Shown here piece after piece: positions 17,717 to 26,744 of a DNA stretch of 64,000 bases. The DNA is taken from the NCBI RefSeq assembly GCF_000148645.1, contig NC_014541.1, forward strand, positions 2,441,139 through 2,505,138, written 5' to 3'. The DNA is from Ferrimonas balearica DSM 9799. GTDB taxonomy: Bacteria; Pseudomonadota; Gammaproteobacteria; Enterobacterales; Shewanellaceae. The notes under the pieces were generated by a model. The model searched no databases and was not told where the DNA came from. It was given only the letters and a program-made list of their open reading frames with translations. The translations under genes were made by a program, and so were the position numbers. Within the stretch, counting starts at the first letter, position 1. Each line of letters starts with the position of its first letter.

Positions 17717-20092
17717 TTATTTGGCCAGCTTTTTACCCAGGAACAACCAGGTGTCTACCACGGTATCCGGGTTGAGGGATACGGAGTCGATGCCCTCTTC
17801 CGCCAGCCACTGAGCGAAGTCCTCGTGGTCGGACGGGCCCTGGCCACAGATGCCCACGTACTTGCCACGAGCCTTACAGGCTTTAATGGCCATGGACAGC
17901 AGAGCTTTCACCGCAGCGTCACGCTCGTCGAACAGGTGGCTGATGATGCCGGAGTCACGGTCCAGACCCAGGGTCAGCTGAGTCATGTCGTTGGAACCGA
18001 TGGAGAAGCCATCGAAGTGATCCAGAAACTGGTCGGCCAGCAGGGCGTTGGACGGTAGTTCGCACATCATCTGCACCTGCAGACCGTCAACACCACGCTG
18101 CAGGCCGTTTTTGCCCAGCTCGGCAATCACGGCTTCCGCTTCGCCCACGGTGCGAACGAACGGGATCATGATCTCCACGTTGGTCAGACCCATCTCGCCA
18201 CGAACGCGCTTGATCGCTTCACACTCCAGCGCGAAGCAGTCACGGAAGCTGTCGTCGATGTAACGGGACGCGCCGCGGAAGCCCAGCATCGGGTTTTCCT
18301 CTTCCGGCTCGTAACGATCACCGCCGACCAGGTTGGCGTATTCGTTGGACTTAAAGTCGGACATACGCACGATGATGCGCTTCGGATACACGGATGCGGC
18401 GATGGTGGCCACACCTTCCGCCAGGCGGGAGATGTAGAACTCACGCGGGTCATCGTAACCGGCCATCATCTCAGCGATCTCAGCCTTGGTGCCGGCATCC
18501 TGGTCTTCCAGGTTCAGCAGCGCCTTCGGGTGTACGCCGATCATGCGGTTGATGATGAACTCCAGACGGGCCAGGCCGATGCCTTCGTTCGGCAGACGAC
18601 CGAAATCGAAAGCGCGGTCCGGGTTACCGACGTTCATCATGATCTTCATCGGCAGTTCCGGCAGCGAATCAACGCGGGACTCGCTGACGGAGAACTCCAG
18701 CTCACCGTCGTAGATGAAGCCGGTGTCGCCTTCGGAGCAGGACACGGTCACTTTGGCGCCGTTGGTGATGGAGGAGGTGGCGTTGCCACAGCCTACAACG
18801 GCCGGAATGCCCAGTTCACGGGCGATGATCGCCGCGTGACAGGTACGGCCACCACGGTTGGTCACAATCGCGGAAGCGCGCTTCATGATCGGTTCCCAAT
18901 CCGGGTCGGTCATGTCGGTCACCAGTACGTCACCCGGCTGGATCTTGTCCATCTCTTCGATGGAATCCAGCACCTTGGCGGTACCTGCACCAATCTTGTG
19001 GCCAATGGCGCGACCTTCGCACAGCACGCTGGAACGGCTGGCCAGGTTGAAGCGCTCAATCACTTGGGCGTCTTCGTTGGAGCGTACGGTTTCCGGACGG
19101 GCCTGTACGATATACAGCTTGCCATCCAGACCATCTTTGGCCCACTCGATGTCCATCGGACGACCGTAGTGTTTCTCGATGATCACCGCTTGTTTGGCCA
19201 GCTCCTGCACCTCGGCGTCGGTGATGGAGAACTGGTTACGCAGTTCAGCCGGCACGTCACCAATCTGCACCTGCTTACCGTGGCTCTGATCGGCAGAGTA
19301 GGTCATCTGCACCAGCTTGGAGCCCAGGTTACGGCGCACGATGGAGTTGCAACCCTTCGCCAGAGTCGGCTTGTGCACGTAGAACTCATCCGGGTTGACG
19401 GCGCCCTGCACCACCATTTCGCCCAGACCGTAGGCGGAGGTGATGAAGACCACGTCTTCGAAACCGGACTCGGTGTCGATGGAGAACATCACACCGGAGG
19501 AAGACTTATCGGAACGCACCATACGCTGGACACCGGCGGACAGCGCAACGCCACGGTGGTCGTAGCCCTGGTGTACGCGGTAGGAGATGGCGCGGTCATT
19601 GAAGAGGGAGGCGAATACGTGGTGGACAGCCAGTTTAACGGCATCGATGCCACGTACGTTGAGGAAGGTTTCTTGCTGCCCGGCAAAAGAGGCGTCGGGC
19701 ATATCTTCGGCCGTCGCAGAAGAGCGGACCGCGAAGGAGACTTCGTCGCCACCGTCCTTGGACAGTTCGGCGTAGGCTTCTTCAATGGCGGTGTTCAGTT
19801 CCGCCTGGAACGGGGTGTCGATAATCCATTGACGGATGTTCTTGCCGGCCTGAGCCAGCGCGTTAACATCGTCAACATCCAGGGTGTCCAACAGAGCGTA
19901 GATCTTTTCGTTCAGTCCACTTTGCTCGAGGAACTCGTTGAATGCCTCAGCGGTGGTGGCGAAACCACCGGGTACCTGTACACCAGCGTTGGCCAGGTTA
20001 CTGATCATTTCACCCAGGGAAGCGTTCTTGCCGCCAACCCGGTTGACATCGTGCATGCCAAGTTCCTGGTACCAGAGTACGTATTGGGTCAC
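17717..20092 (-). CDS. ppsA: Phosphoenolpyruvate synthase
   Basis: Converts pyruvate, ATP and water to phosphoenolpyruvate, AMP and phosphate, the first step of gluconeogenesis from pyruvate. The 791-aa protein has the ATP-grasp domain with [11 protein letters not shown] at the N-terminus, the swivelling domain with the phosphohistidine in [20 protein letters not shown], and a TIM-barrel C-terminus with [20 protein letters not shown] and [11 protein letters not shown]. Length equals the E. coli enzyme within one residue. The start is GTG at 20092 with GAGGA upstream. It is divergent from ppsR, and a HexR-like site lies between them. Confidence 0.97.
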   Translation of the reverse strand: MTQYVLWYQELGMHDVNRVGGKNASLGEMISNLANAGVQVPGGFATTAEAFNEFLEQSGLNEKIYALLDTLDVDDVNALAQAGKNIRQWIIDTPFQAELNTAIEEAYAELSKDGGDEVSFAVRSSATAEDMPDASFAGQQETFLNVRGIDAVKLAVHHVFASLFNDRAISYRVHQGYDHRGVALSAGVQRMVRSDKSSSGVMFSIDTESGFEDVVFITSAYGLGEMVVQGAVNPDEFYVHKPTLAKGCNSIVRRNLGSKLVQMTYSADQSHGKQVQIGDVPAELRNQFSITDAEVQELAKQAVIIEKHYGRPMDIEWAKDGLDGKLYIVQARPETVRSNEDAQVIERFNLASRSSVLCEGRAIGHKIGAGTAKVLDSIEEMDKIQPGDVLVTDMTDPDWEPIMKRASAIVTNRGGRTCHAAIIARELGIPAVVGCGNATSSITNGAKVTVSCSEGDTGFIYDGELEFSVSESRVDSLPELPMKIMMNVGNPDRAFDFGRLPNEGIGLARLEFIINRMIGVHPKALLNLEDQDAGTKAEIAEMMAGYDDPREFYISRLAEGVATIAASVYPKRIIVRMSDFKSNEYANLVGGDRYEPEEENPMLGFRGASRYIDDSFRDCFALECEAIKRVRGEMGLTNVEIMIPFVRTVGEAEAVIAELGKNGLQRGVDGLQVQMMCELPSNALLADQFLDHFDGFSIGSNDMTQLTLGLDRDSGIISHLFDERDAAVKALLSMAIKACKARGKYVGICGQGPSDHEDFAQWLAEEGIDSVSLNPDTVVDTWLFLGKKLAK

Positions 20093-20192
20093 AGTTCTAT
20101 CCTCACAACCTCGGTTTAAGTAGGGCCCCTTCCTGTCGGGGCGCCGGCATTTTACACTGTCGACGCTCGGAGCGTAAATCGCTAATTTTATT

Positions 20193-20207
20193 TGTAATTT
20201 TATTACG
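20193..20207. promoter_or_regulatory. HexR-like operator between ppsA and ppsR
   Basis: TGTAATTTTATTACG matches the palindrome TGTAAT-N3-ATTACA with one mismatch in the last base. HexR is the RpiR-type repressor/activator of central carbon genes in Shewanella and relatives, and ppsA is a known member of that regulon. The site is 13 bases before the ppsR start and 101 bases from the ppsA start. Confidence 0.6.
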
Positions 20208-20220
20208 ACATGAGGTCAGA

Positions 20221-21033
20221 ATGGGACGTAAGGTGTTCTATATCTCTGATGGCACGGCCATCACAGCAGAAGTGTTTGGTCACGCAGTGCTCTCACAATT
20301 CCCCATTGAATTTGAACAAACTACCATCCCCTTTGTTGAAACTTTGACCAAAGCGGAAGAGGTTAAGCAAAAACTGAATGACTGTTTTATTACTACAGGT
20401 GAGCGGCCGTTGGTGTTCCACTCCATCGTCAATCCGGAGATCCGCGCCATCATCTACAGCTCCGAAGCCCTCGATTACGACTTTCTGAACACCTTTGTTG
20501 CCCCCCTCGAGCAACAGCTTGGCGTGAAGGCGGAACCGCGCATCCACCGTACCCACTCCATCGACAATGCCGCCTATAACGATCGTATCGACGCCATCCA
20601 CTATGCGATGGACAACGACGACGGCATCAGCCTGAAGAACCTCGACCGGGCCGACGTGATCCTGGTGGGCGTAAGCCGTTGCGGCAAAACCCCTTCCAGC
20701 CTCTACCTGTCGATGCAGTTCGGCATCAAAGCCGCGAACTACCCCTTTATTGCGGAAGATATGGATAACCTGAAGCTGCCGAGCGAGCTGAAAGCCCATA
20801 AGAAGAAGATCTTTGGCCTCACCATCGACCCCATGCGTCTGCATGAGATCCGCAATCAGCGTCTGGAAGGCAGCACCTACGCGTCACTGCGCCAGTGCCG
20901 TATGGAAGTTAAAGAGGTGGAGATGATGTTCAAGAAGGAGCGCATCCCCTTCCTCAACACCACCTATCACTCGGTGGAAGAGATCGCCACCAAGATCCTG
21001 TCGGAAACCGGACTCGAACGGAAAATGTTCTGA
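20221..21033 (+). CDS. ppsR: PEP synthase regulatory kinase/pyrophosphorylase
   Basis: Bifunctional DUF299-family enzyme that inactivates PpsA by ADP-dependent threonine phosphorylation and reactivates it by phosphate-dependent pyrophosphorylation. The 270-aa sequence holds the P-loop [16 protein letters not shown] at about residue 150, plus the N-terminal [19 protein letters not shown] block of the family. GAGG lies five bases before the ATG. Its target ppsA is divergently encoded next to it, as in E. coli. Confidence 0.96.
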   Translation: MGRKVFYISDGTAITAEVFGHAVLSQFPIEFEQTTIPFVETLTKAEEVKQKLNDCFITTGERPLVFHSIVNPEIRAIIYSSEALDYDFLNTFVAPLEQQLGVKAEPRIHRTHSIDNAAYNDRIDAIHYAMDNDDGISLKNLDRADVILVGVSRCGKTPSSLYLSMQFGIKAANYPFIAEDMDNLKLPSELKAHKKKIFGLTIDPMRLHEIRNQRLEGSTYASLRQCRMEVKEVEMMFKKERIPFLNTTYHSVEEIATKILSETGLERKMF

Positions 21034-21042
21034 ACCACCACA

Positions 21043-21067
21043 GGTGGTGGCCTCAACAGCCACCACC
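21043..21067 (+). terminator. GC-rich hairpin after ppsR
   Basis: A 9-bp stem GGTGGTGGC/GCCACCACC with a 7-base loop begins 9 bases after the ppsR stop. No T-run follows, so termination would be weak; it may protect the mRNA end. Confidence 0.45.
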
Positions 21068-21092
21068 ATCGGTTCAACCGCAAAAAAGTGGC

Positions 21093-21110
21093 TTAACTGC
21101 ACAAAGTTAA
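21093..21110. promoter_or_regulatory. Inverted repeat upstream of aroH
   Basis: TTAACT-N6-AGTTAA is an exact 6+6 palindrome 130 bases before the aroH start. It shares the GTTAA element with TrpR operators but does not fit the TrpR or TyrR consensus as a whole. A TATACT hexamer at 21167-21172 may be the -10 of the aroH promoter. Confidence 0.35.
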
Positions 21111-21239
21111 AGCGATTTACTGCCCTGATCCCACTCTTGTCACACTCACCGACAGGGGAAATTCGGTATACTCAACCAAATTTGCCGCACGATGTGCCGC
21201 GCAAGCGCGGCGTGAATGCCCCACCGGCTGACTGTTTTC

Positions 21240-22307
21240 ATGACCATTAAGACTGACGAATTACGCACTACCCTGCTCTCCCGGGTGATCTCCCCCGCCG
21301 AACTGGCGGCCGAGTTCCCGCTGAGCGACGACGCTGCCGCGGCCCTGGTGCAGGCCCGCCGAGAGGTGGAAGCGGTATTGAGTGGCGAAGATCCCCGCCT
21401 GCTCGTGATCATCGGCCCCTGTTCCATCCATGACACCAAAGCCGCCGTGGACTACGCCGAGCATCTGGCCAAACTGCACCAGGAGCTGAAAGAGGACCTG
21501 CTGATCGTGATGCGGGTGTACTTTGAGAAGCCGCGCACCACCGTAGGCTGGAAAGGCCTGATCTCCGACCCGGATCTGGATGGCAGCTTCAGCGCCAATA
21601 AAGGCCTGCGCCTGGCCCGCCAGTTGCTGGTGAACATCACCGAACTGAAACTGCCCATCGCCACCGAGTTCCTCGATATGGTGAATGGCCAGTACATCGC
21701 TGATCTGATCACCTGGGGCGCCATTGGGGCCCGCACCACCGAATCGCAGATCCACCGCGAGATGGCGTCCGCGCTCTCCTGCCCGGTGGGTTTTAAAAAC
21801 GGCACCGACGGTAACATCAAGATCGCCGTGGATGCGGTGCGCGCCGCTCGCGAGCCCCACATCTTCTATTCGCCGGACAAAGATGGCCAGATGAGCGTTT
21901 ACCGGACGCACGGTAACCCGTTCGGTCACATCATCCTGCGCGGTGGTAAAGCCCCCAATTATGAGGCTGAGCACATCATCGCAGCCCACGATGAACTGAA
22001 AGCCGTTGGCGTGATCCCGAACCTGGTGGTGGATTTTTCTCACGGCAACAGCCAGAAGCAGCACCGTCGCCAACTCGACGTGGCCCGCGACATCATGGCG
22101 CAAATGGTGCAGCCCCATGGCCGTGCCATCGCTGGCATCATGGCCGAGAGTTTCCTGGTGGAAGGCAGCCAGAAAGTGGAGCAAGGTAAACCACTTACCT
22201 ACGGCCAGAGCATCACCGACGCCTGCCTGGACTGGTCGGAATCCGAGACCCTGCTGCGTGAACTGGCGGCCGCCAGCCGCGCCCGCCGCCAGCTGTCCGG
22301 CGAATAA
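21240..22307 (+). CDS. aroH: 3-deoxy-7-phosphoheptulonate synthase (AroH-like, class I)
   Basis: First enzyme of the shikimate pathway; joins PEP and erythrose 4-phosphate to DAHP. The 355-aa protein is closest by eye to E. coli AroH, the tryptophan-sensitive isozyme: TDELRT at the N-terminus, LLVIIGPCSIHD near residue 60, EKPRTTVGWKGLISDPDL, GAIGARTTESQIHREMASAL and VVDFSHGNSQKQHRRQL. The start at 21240 aligns with AroH; an ATG 24 bases earlier is possible, and neither has a strong ribosome site. As in E. coli, aroH follows ppsR, which places a PEP-consuming enzyme beside the PEP synthase node. Confidence 0.93.
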   Translation: MTIKTDELRTTLLSRVISPAELAAEFPLSDDAAAALVQARREVEAVLSGEDPRLLVIIGPCSIHDTKAAVDYAEHLAKLHQELKEDLLIVMRVYFEKPRTTVGWKGLISDPDLDGSFSANKGLRLARQLLVNITELKLPIATEFLDMVNGQYIADLITWGAIGARTTESQIHREMASALSCPVGFKNGTDGNIKIAVDAVRAAREPHIFYSPDKDGQMSVYRTHGNPFGHIILRGGKAPNYEAEHIIAAHDELKAVGVIPNLVVDFSHGNSQKQHRRQLDVARDIMAQMVQPHGRAIAGIMAESFLVEGSQKVEQGKPLTYGQSITDACLDWSESETLLRELAAASRARRQLSGE

Positions 22308-22330
22308 TTCACCCCCGCGTGATCCGACTC

Positions 22331-22360
22331 TCACCCCGGCATTTTGCCGGGGTGACTTTT
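22331..22360 (+). terminator. Intrinsic terminator of aroH
   Basis: An 11-bp stem TCACCCCGGCA/TGCCGGGGTGA with loop TTT, followed by CTTTTA, begins 23 bases after the aroH stop. Confidence 0.85.
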
Positions 22361-22432
22361 ATCACATCGTTATTTTTCATAGAGTAACCTTCTATAACAA
22401 TGACAATGCGATAACCAAGACGAGCTCACGCC

Positions 22433-23083
22433 ATGGACCAAGACGAGTTGCACATTCTGATCGCCGACGATCATCCGCTGTTCCGCAGTGCCCTGAAACA
22501 GGCGCTTGCCGGCCGACTGGAAGCGGTATGGGAGGAAGCGGACAGTGCCGACAGCCTGGAAGCCAAGCTAAAGTTGCGCCAGCCGGATTTGGTGTTGCTG
22601 GATCTGGAGATGCCGGGCAGCCACGGATACTCCACCCTGATTCATCTGCGCAGTCACTTCCCTGCCGTGCCCGTGGTGGTGATCTCAGCCCATGAAGACC
22701 CAACCACGGTCGCCAAAGCCCTCTCCTATGATTGCCAGGGTTTTATTCCCAAATCCTCCGATCCGGACCAACTGGCCGAAGCGCTGCAGATTGTGCTGGA
22801 TGGCGATACCTATCTGCCCAGTAATATGGCCGAACTGGCGGAGCCCAGCTTTGAAGCGAATGACATCGGCGCCAAGCTGGCCGAGCTGACCCCGCAGCAG
22901 TACCGGGTATTGCAGATGTTTGCCGAAGGGATGCTCAACAAGCAGATCGCCTATGATCTCGGCGTTTCTGAAGCCACCATCAAGGCCCACGCCACCGCCA
23001 TCTTCCGCAAGCTGGGCGTGCGCAATCGCACCCAGGCGGTGATTGCACTGCAGGGGCTGGAGATGGAAAAGAAAGTGCTTTAA
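22433..23083 (+). CDS. Orphan NarL/FixJ-type response regulator
   Basis: Two-component regulator of 216 aa without a partner kinase nearby. The receiver domain (residues 6-122) has the acidic pair DD at 12-13, phospho-acceptor Asp57 in LLDLEMPG and Lys in FIPKSS near 107. A LuxR-type helix-turn-helix fills residues 145-210 with LTPQQYRVLQMFAEGMLNKQ and SEATIKAHATAIFRKLGVRN. It ends convergently on the DUF3626 gene with the two TAA codons sharing four bases (TTAA at 23080-23083). Target genes are not evident. Confidence 0.9.
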   Translation: MDQDELHILIADDHPLFRSALKQALAGRLEAVWEEADSADSLEAKLKLRQPDLVLLDLEMPGSHGYSTLIHLRSHFPAVPVVVISAHEDPTTVAKALSYDCQGFIPKSSDPDQLAEALQIVLDGDTYLPSNMAELAEPSFEANDIGAKLAELTPQQYRVLQMFAEGMLNKQIAYDLGVSEATIKAHATAIFRKLGVRNRTQAVIALQGLEMEKKVL

Positions 23084-24156
23084 CGCGCCGACATCACCAA
23101 CAGATGCCACAGCCACTTCAGTAACTGAGGTGGCGTCTCACCCCAGTGTCGCCAGGCGCTGGGGTTTTTATTGGCGTGCCGCAACGCCAGGCCAATGTGG
23201 GCGGCATCCACCCAGGCGCCCTGCCCCTCACGTTGGCCAAGGTCACTGACCCACTCCGCCAGCTCCGGCATCAGTGGACCGCGGCGGTTGTCCGGTACCT
23301 TGTCAGCCTTAAGCCGATAGCCGCCATGCCAGCACAGATTAATGCGATAACGTCGAGCCAGCGCCTCCAACGTATTGCCCACGTCGGTACCGATAAAGCT
23401 GGGATCGGCGACCAAATCCGTGACATCCCGCTCCAGGCTCACACCACCGTGAACCTGGGCTTCGATGTAGTGGTCAAGGCAACCCTGTGGCGGGGCATCC
23501 AGCCAGCGTCTGTCCCGTGGCTGAGCCAACGCCTGAACCAGTTGCGGCACCGTACGGTTCTGCCCCAATACGCGGTCCCGCTCAAAGCACTCCGTCAGCA
23601 GCGCGGCCAAAACGGCGTCGGGCTCGGCGGTTGTCCCACGATGGTCGGTCAGCCGATGGGAGTCGCCGAAGCAGAAGCTGGCACGACTGCTGACCGCGGG
23701 GGCCAACAGGAAATAGCAGGAACCAAACCGGGGGCTGGGGCCATCGCTGTGGGGCAGCAGATGCCACGCGCCATACACCGGTCGCTGCACGGCTTCCTCC
23801 TGGTAGGCGCCGGCAAACAGTCGGTTCTCCCACTGGGCGCGAGCGCCGTCGAGCGTAGGCGCCAATAAGCCATTGGAACAGCCGCTGACAAACTGACTGT
23901 GGTATTGGCCCTGTTCAAACAACCCCTGAGCCACCGTGGCAAACCCATTGGCCGCCCGGTCGGGATGGAAATGGAGCGCAATGGGGGCATGGCGCAACAG
24001 CTGCTGGCGTGCTTCGGCCCACTGCCCGGCACTGACGTTGCTCATGGCGATGACCTGCGCCACCGACTCCAACGCCCCCGCCTTGTGTTGACGGGCCAGT
24101 TGGTTCACGTGGGCTAACGCGTTCTTGGCAGGGCGTTTGAGGGTCACCGGTGGCAT
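23080..24156 (-). CDS. DUF3626 domain protein
   Basis: Protein of 358 aa with no known function. It has the motif order I recall for DUF3626: LHFHPDR (residues 61-67), SQFVSGCSNG, WENRLFAGAY, a central PRFGSCYFLL, then SFCFGDSHRL with GTTAEPDAVL, and a C-terminal block with IEAQVHGGVSLERDV. The conserved His, Asp, Arg and Cys residues suggest an enzyme active site, but I will not name a reaction. It is a single gene between a convergent regulator and a divergent transporter. The family is patchily distributed, so horizontal acquisition is possible, although its GC content does not stand out. Confidence 0.75.
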   Translation of the reverse strand: MPPVTLKRPAKNALAHVNQLARQHKAGALESVAQVIAMSNVSAGQWAEARQQLLRHAPIALHFHPDRAANGFATVAQGLFEQGQYHSQFVSGCSNGLLAPTLDGARAQWENRLFAGAYQEEAVQRPVYGAWHLLPHSDGPSPRFGSCYFLLAPAVSSRASFCFGDSHRLTDHRGTTAEPDAVLAALLTECFERDRVLGQNRTVPQLVQALAQPRDRRWLDAPPQGCLDHYIEAQVHGGVSLERDVTDLVADPSFIGTDVGNTLEALARRYRINLCWHGGYRLKADKVPDNRRGPLMPELAEWVSDLGQREGQGAWVDAAHIGLALRHANKNPSAWRHWGETPPQLLKWLWHLLVMSAR

Positions 24157-24310
24157 AAAAACTCTTTGGCAGAGGTCGGGCTCTTCGTTCTAACACTGTT
24201 GTTCAAAAAGCGAAAGCGACAGCTTACCCGCACAAGGTTAACGAGATTTTGATTCATTGCTGCTTTGCTGTAGCCTGATGCCGCCCGATAACAATAACGA
24301 CGCACCCACA

Positions 24311-25846
24311 ATGAACAGCAACAACACAGAAGCAACCAACGATTTACGGGAAGTGAAGCAGTTTGGCCTATGGGCCTCCATCGCCAGTTTGAGCTACGTG
24401 TTCTGGCTGGTTGGTGGCATGGAACTGATTGAGCGCCTGGCCTACTACGGCGTAAAAAGCTCCGCCGCCCTCTACGCTAAGGCCCCCGCCTCCGCCGGCG
24501 GCCTCGGCATCAGCATGGGCGACTTCGGTATCATCCTGATGATCTGGGCCATCCTGCAGACCTTTGTTCCGGTTTTTACCGGCGGCATCTCGGACCGGGT
24601 CGGCTACAAAGAAACCATTTTCGCCTCCACCGTGCTGAAGATCGCCGGCTATCTGGTGATGGCACTCTACCCCACCTTCAGTGGCTTCCTGCTTGGGGCG
24701 GTCCTGTTGGCGACCGGTACCGGCATCTTTAAACCGGGGATTCAGGGCACACTGGTGCTGGCCACCCGGCGCGAGAACAGCTCCATGGCCTGGGGCATCT
24801 TCTATCAGACCGTCAACATTGGCGGCTTCCTTGGCCCGCTGATGGCGGTGCACCTGCGCCAGCTCTCCTGGGACAACGTGTTTTACGCCTGTGCCGCCAT
24901 CATCTCCCTGAACTTTCTGCTGCTGCTGGCCTACAAAGAGCCGGGCAAAGCCGAGCGACTGGAACGTCAGGCCAAGATCAAACGCGGTGAAGTCAAGCAG
25001 GACGCCCTGTGGAAAGACGCCTGGCACGAGCTGAAAAAGCCCATCGTGCTCGGCTATATGCTGGTGTTTGCGGGTTTCTGGTTCCTGTTTAATGCGCTGT
25101 TTGACGTTCTTCCGGTGCACATCGCCGAATGGGTCGACACCCGGGTGATTGTGCAGGACCTGTTTGGCCCCAATGGCACCCAAAACGGCTTCGCGCAGTT
25201 CTGGCTGGGCCTCGACAACAGCGGCACCAAAGTGATGCCGGAGGGGATGCTGAACCTCAATGCCGGCATGATCATGACCAGCTGCTTCCTGATCGCCGCC
25301 CTGACCGCCAAGTTCCGCATCATGACCGCCATGCTGGCTGGCGCCATTGCCAGCATCGTGGCCTTCCTGATCATCGGCAGCTCCAACTTTGCCTGGGCCA
25401 TGGTGTTCGCCATCGCCCTGTTCAGCCTGGGTGAGATGATGATCAGCCCGAAGAAAAACGAGTTTATGGGCAACATCGCCCCGGCGGGCAAGAAAGCGAT
25501 GTACCTGGGCTTCGTCATGCTGCCCCAGGGCATTGGCTGGGGCCTGGAGGGCTATTGGGGGCCGAAGCTGTACGAACTGTACGCCTCCAAAGAGACCTTC
25601 TCTCGCCTGATGCTGGAGCGTGAAGGGATGAGCGCCGCCGAAGTGGCCAACATTCCGCAGGGGGAGGCCTTTACCAGCCTCGTTGCCTTCACTGGCCAGG
25701 ACCCCTATGTGCTCACCGAGTACCTCTACCAAACCCACAATATCGGCTTTGCCTGGTACCTGATCGCCGCCATCGGCTCGTTGTCCGCGCTGGGCATCCT
25801 GCTGTATGGCCGCTGGTACCAGCGCCTGCAACAGCAACAAGCCTGA
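24311..25846 (+). CDS. POT-type (PTR2) MFS transporter
   Basis: Inner-membrane proton-coupled transporter, probably for peptides or a related solute. About 511 aa from the ATG at 24311, with twelve or more hydrophobic segments. The N-terminal helix block FWLVGGMELIERLAYYGVKS fits the ExxERFxYY signature of proton-oligopeptide transporters (here ELIERLAYYG), followed by GGISDRVGYKE, the MFS loop 2-3 motif, and GTGIFKPGIQGTL. A shorter or longer start (24257 or 24278) cannot be excluded because no ribosome site is clear. It is divergent from the DUF3626 gene and ends at a strong terminator. Confidence 0.85.
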   Translation: MNSNNTEATNDLREVKQFGLWASIASLSYVFWLVGGMELIERLAYYGVKSSAALYAKAPASAGGLGISMGDFGIILMIWAILQTFVPVFTGGISDRVGYKETIFASTVLKIAGYLVMALYPTFSGFLLGAVLLATGTGIFKPGIQGTLVLATRRENSSMAWGIFYQTVNIGGFLGPLMAVHLRQLSWDNVFYACAAIISLNFLLLLAYKEPGKAERLERQAKIKRGEVKQDALWKDAWHELKKPIVLGYMLVFAGFWFLFNALFDVLPVHIAEWVDTRVIVQDLFGPNGTQNGFAQFWLGLDNSGTKVMPEGMLNLNAGMIMTSCFLIAALTAKFRIMTAMLAGAIASIVAFLIIGSSNFAWAMVFAIALFSLGEMMISPKKNEFMGNIAPAGKKAMYLGFVMLPQGIGWGLEGYWGPKLYELYASKETFSRLMLEREGMSAAEVANIPQGEAFTSLVAFTGQDPYVLTEYLYQTHNIGFAWYLIAAIGSLSALGILLYGRWYQRLQQQQA

Positions 25847-25854
25847 CCCCATCC

Positions 25855-25882
25855 GGCCCCGCCCTGACGCGGGGCCTTATTT
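25855..25882 (+). terminator. Intrinsic terminator of the POT transporter
   Basis: Stem GGCCCCGC/GCGGGGCC with loop CCTGAC and TTATTT behind, 8 bases after the stop codon. Confidence 0.85.
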
Positions 25883-25995
25883 AATCTCCCCTCTTTAGCG
25901 TCACTTAATCTGACGCTCAGTAGCATGCCCTTTGTGTGGCGGCTCCCTACACTGCCCTGGACATCGCGGCCAGCCGCGCCACCAACGGAGCCATC

Positions 25996-26349
25996 ATGAA
26001 GACCAAATGGGTATGCTGGGGTTTCCTGACTTTGGCAATCGTTACCGAAGTCGCTGGTACCAGCATGATGAGCGTGTTCAGCGAGGACAACTGGCTGAAG
26101 TACCTCATGTTGTACGCCTTTATCGGCACCTCTTATTACTTTCTGGCCAAAGCGGCCAAGCGCATCCCCATCGGCATCGCCTATGCCCTTTGGGAAGGAT
26201 TGGGCATCAGCCTGATCGCCCTGGTGGGCATCTTCTGGCTCGGCCAGATCCCCTCCCTGCTCACCGCCATCGGCCTGATGCTGGCGATTGTGGGCATCGT
26301 GATGGTCACCCTGGGTGAAGAGCAAAGCGAGGCGTCTGCATCATGCTAA
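25996..26349 (+). CDS. mdtJ: SMR-family efflux subunit MdtJ-like
   Basis: Small multidrug-resistance protein of 117 aa with four transmembrane helices. The conserved Glu of helix 1 is in VTEVAGTSMM, and GIAYALWEGLGI in helix 3 is the MdtJ form. It pairs with the next gene to form a heteromeric pump that exports spermidine in E. coli. GGAG lies before the ATG at 25996; upstream in-frame codons lack a ribosome site. It overlaps mdtI by 7 bases (ATGCTAA). Confidence 0.88.
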   Translation: MKTKWVCWGFLTLAIVTEVAGTSMMSVFSEDNWLKYLMLYAFIGTSYYFLAKAAKRIPIGIAYALWEGLGISLIALVGIFWLGQIPSLLTAIGLMLAIVGIVMVTLGEEQSEASASC

Positions 26350-26663
26350 ATGCCTATCTGGGCTACGTCGTCATGGCTGCCGCACTGGATATCGGCGCCA
26401 ACCTCTGTGCCGCCAAGTCCAAAGGCTTTGCTCATCGCGGCTGGGCCGTTGCCACCATCGTATTGATTCTGAGCGCGTTTACCGCCCTGGCCCAAGCCGT
26501 TAAAGGGATGGACCTGGCTGTCGCCTACGCCACCTGGGGGGCCCTGGGTATCATCGGCACCGCCCTGCTGGGGCAAGCCCTGCTGGGCCATCGCCTTAAG
26601 CCGATTGGCTGGGCCGGCATCGCGGTGATGATCGTCGCCGTGGTTTTGATCAAACTGGGCTAA
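26343..26663 (+). CDS. mdtI: SMR-family efflux subunit MdtI-like
   Basis: Second half of the SMR pair, 106 aa, four helices. ALAQAVKGMDLAVAYATWG corresponds to the MdtI sequence ALSQAVKGIDLSVAYALWG of E. coli. The helix-1 acidic residue is Asp (ALDIGAN) where most SMR proteins have Glu. Translational coupling to mdtJ through the ATGCTAA overlap supports a two-subunit pump. Confidence 0.88.
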   Translation: MLNAYLGYVVMAAALDIGANLCAAKSKGFAHRGWAVATIVLILSAFTALAQAVKGMDLAVAYATWGALGIIGTALLGQALLGHRLKPIGWAGIAVMIVAVVLIKLG

Positions 26664-26700
26664 CCCCGTCGTGACACCAAAATCAGGTTCAATTACTCTT

Positions 26701-26726
26701 ACGCTGAGTGCGCCCGCACTCGGCGT
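26701..26726 (+). terminator. Hairpin between mdtI and the LysR gene
   Basis: ACGCTGAGTGC/GCACTCGGCGT forms an 11-bp stem with one G-T pair and loop GCCC. No T-run follows, so its role as a terminator is doubtful. Confidence 0.4.
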
Positions 26727-26744
26727 ATTCGGCCCGGAGCAACC

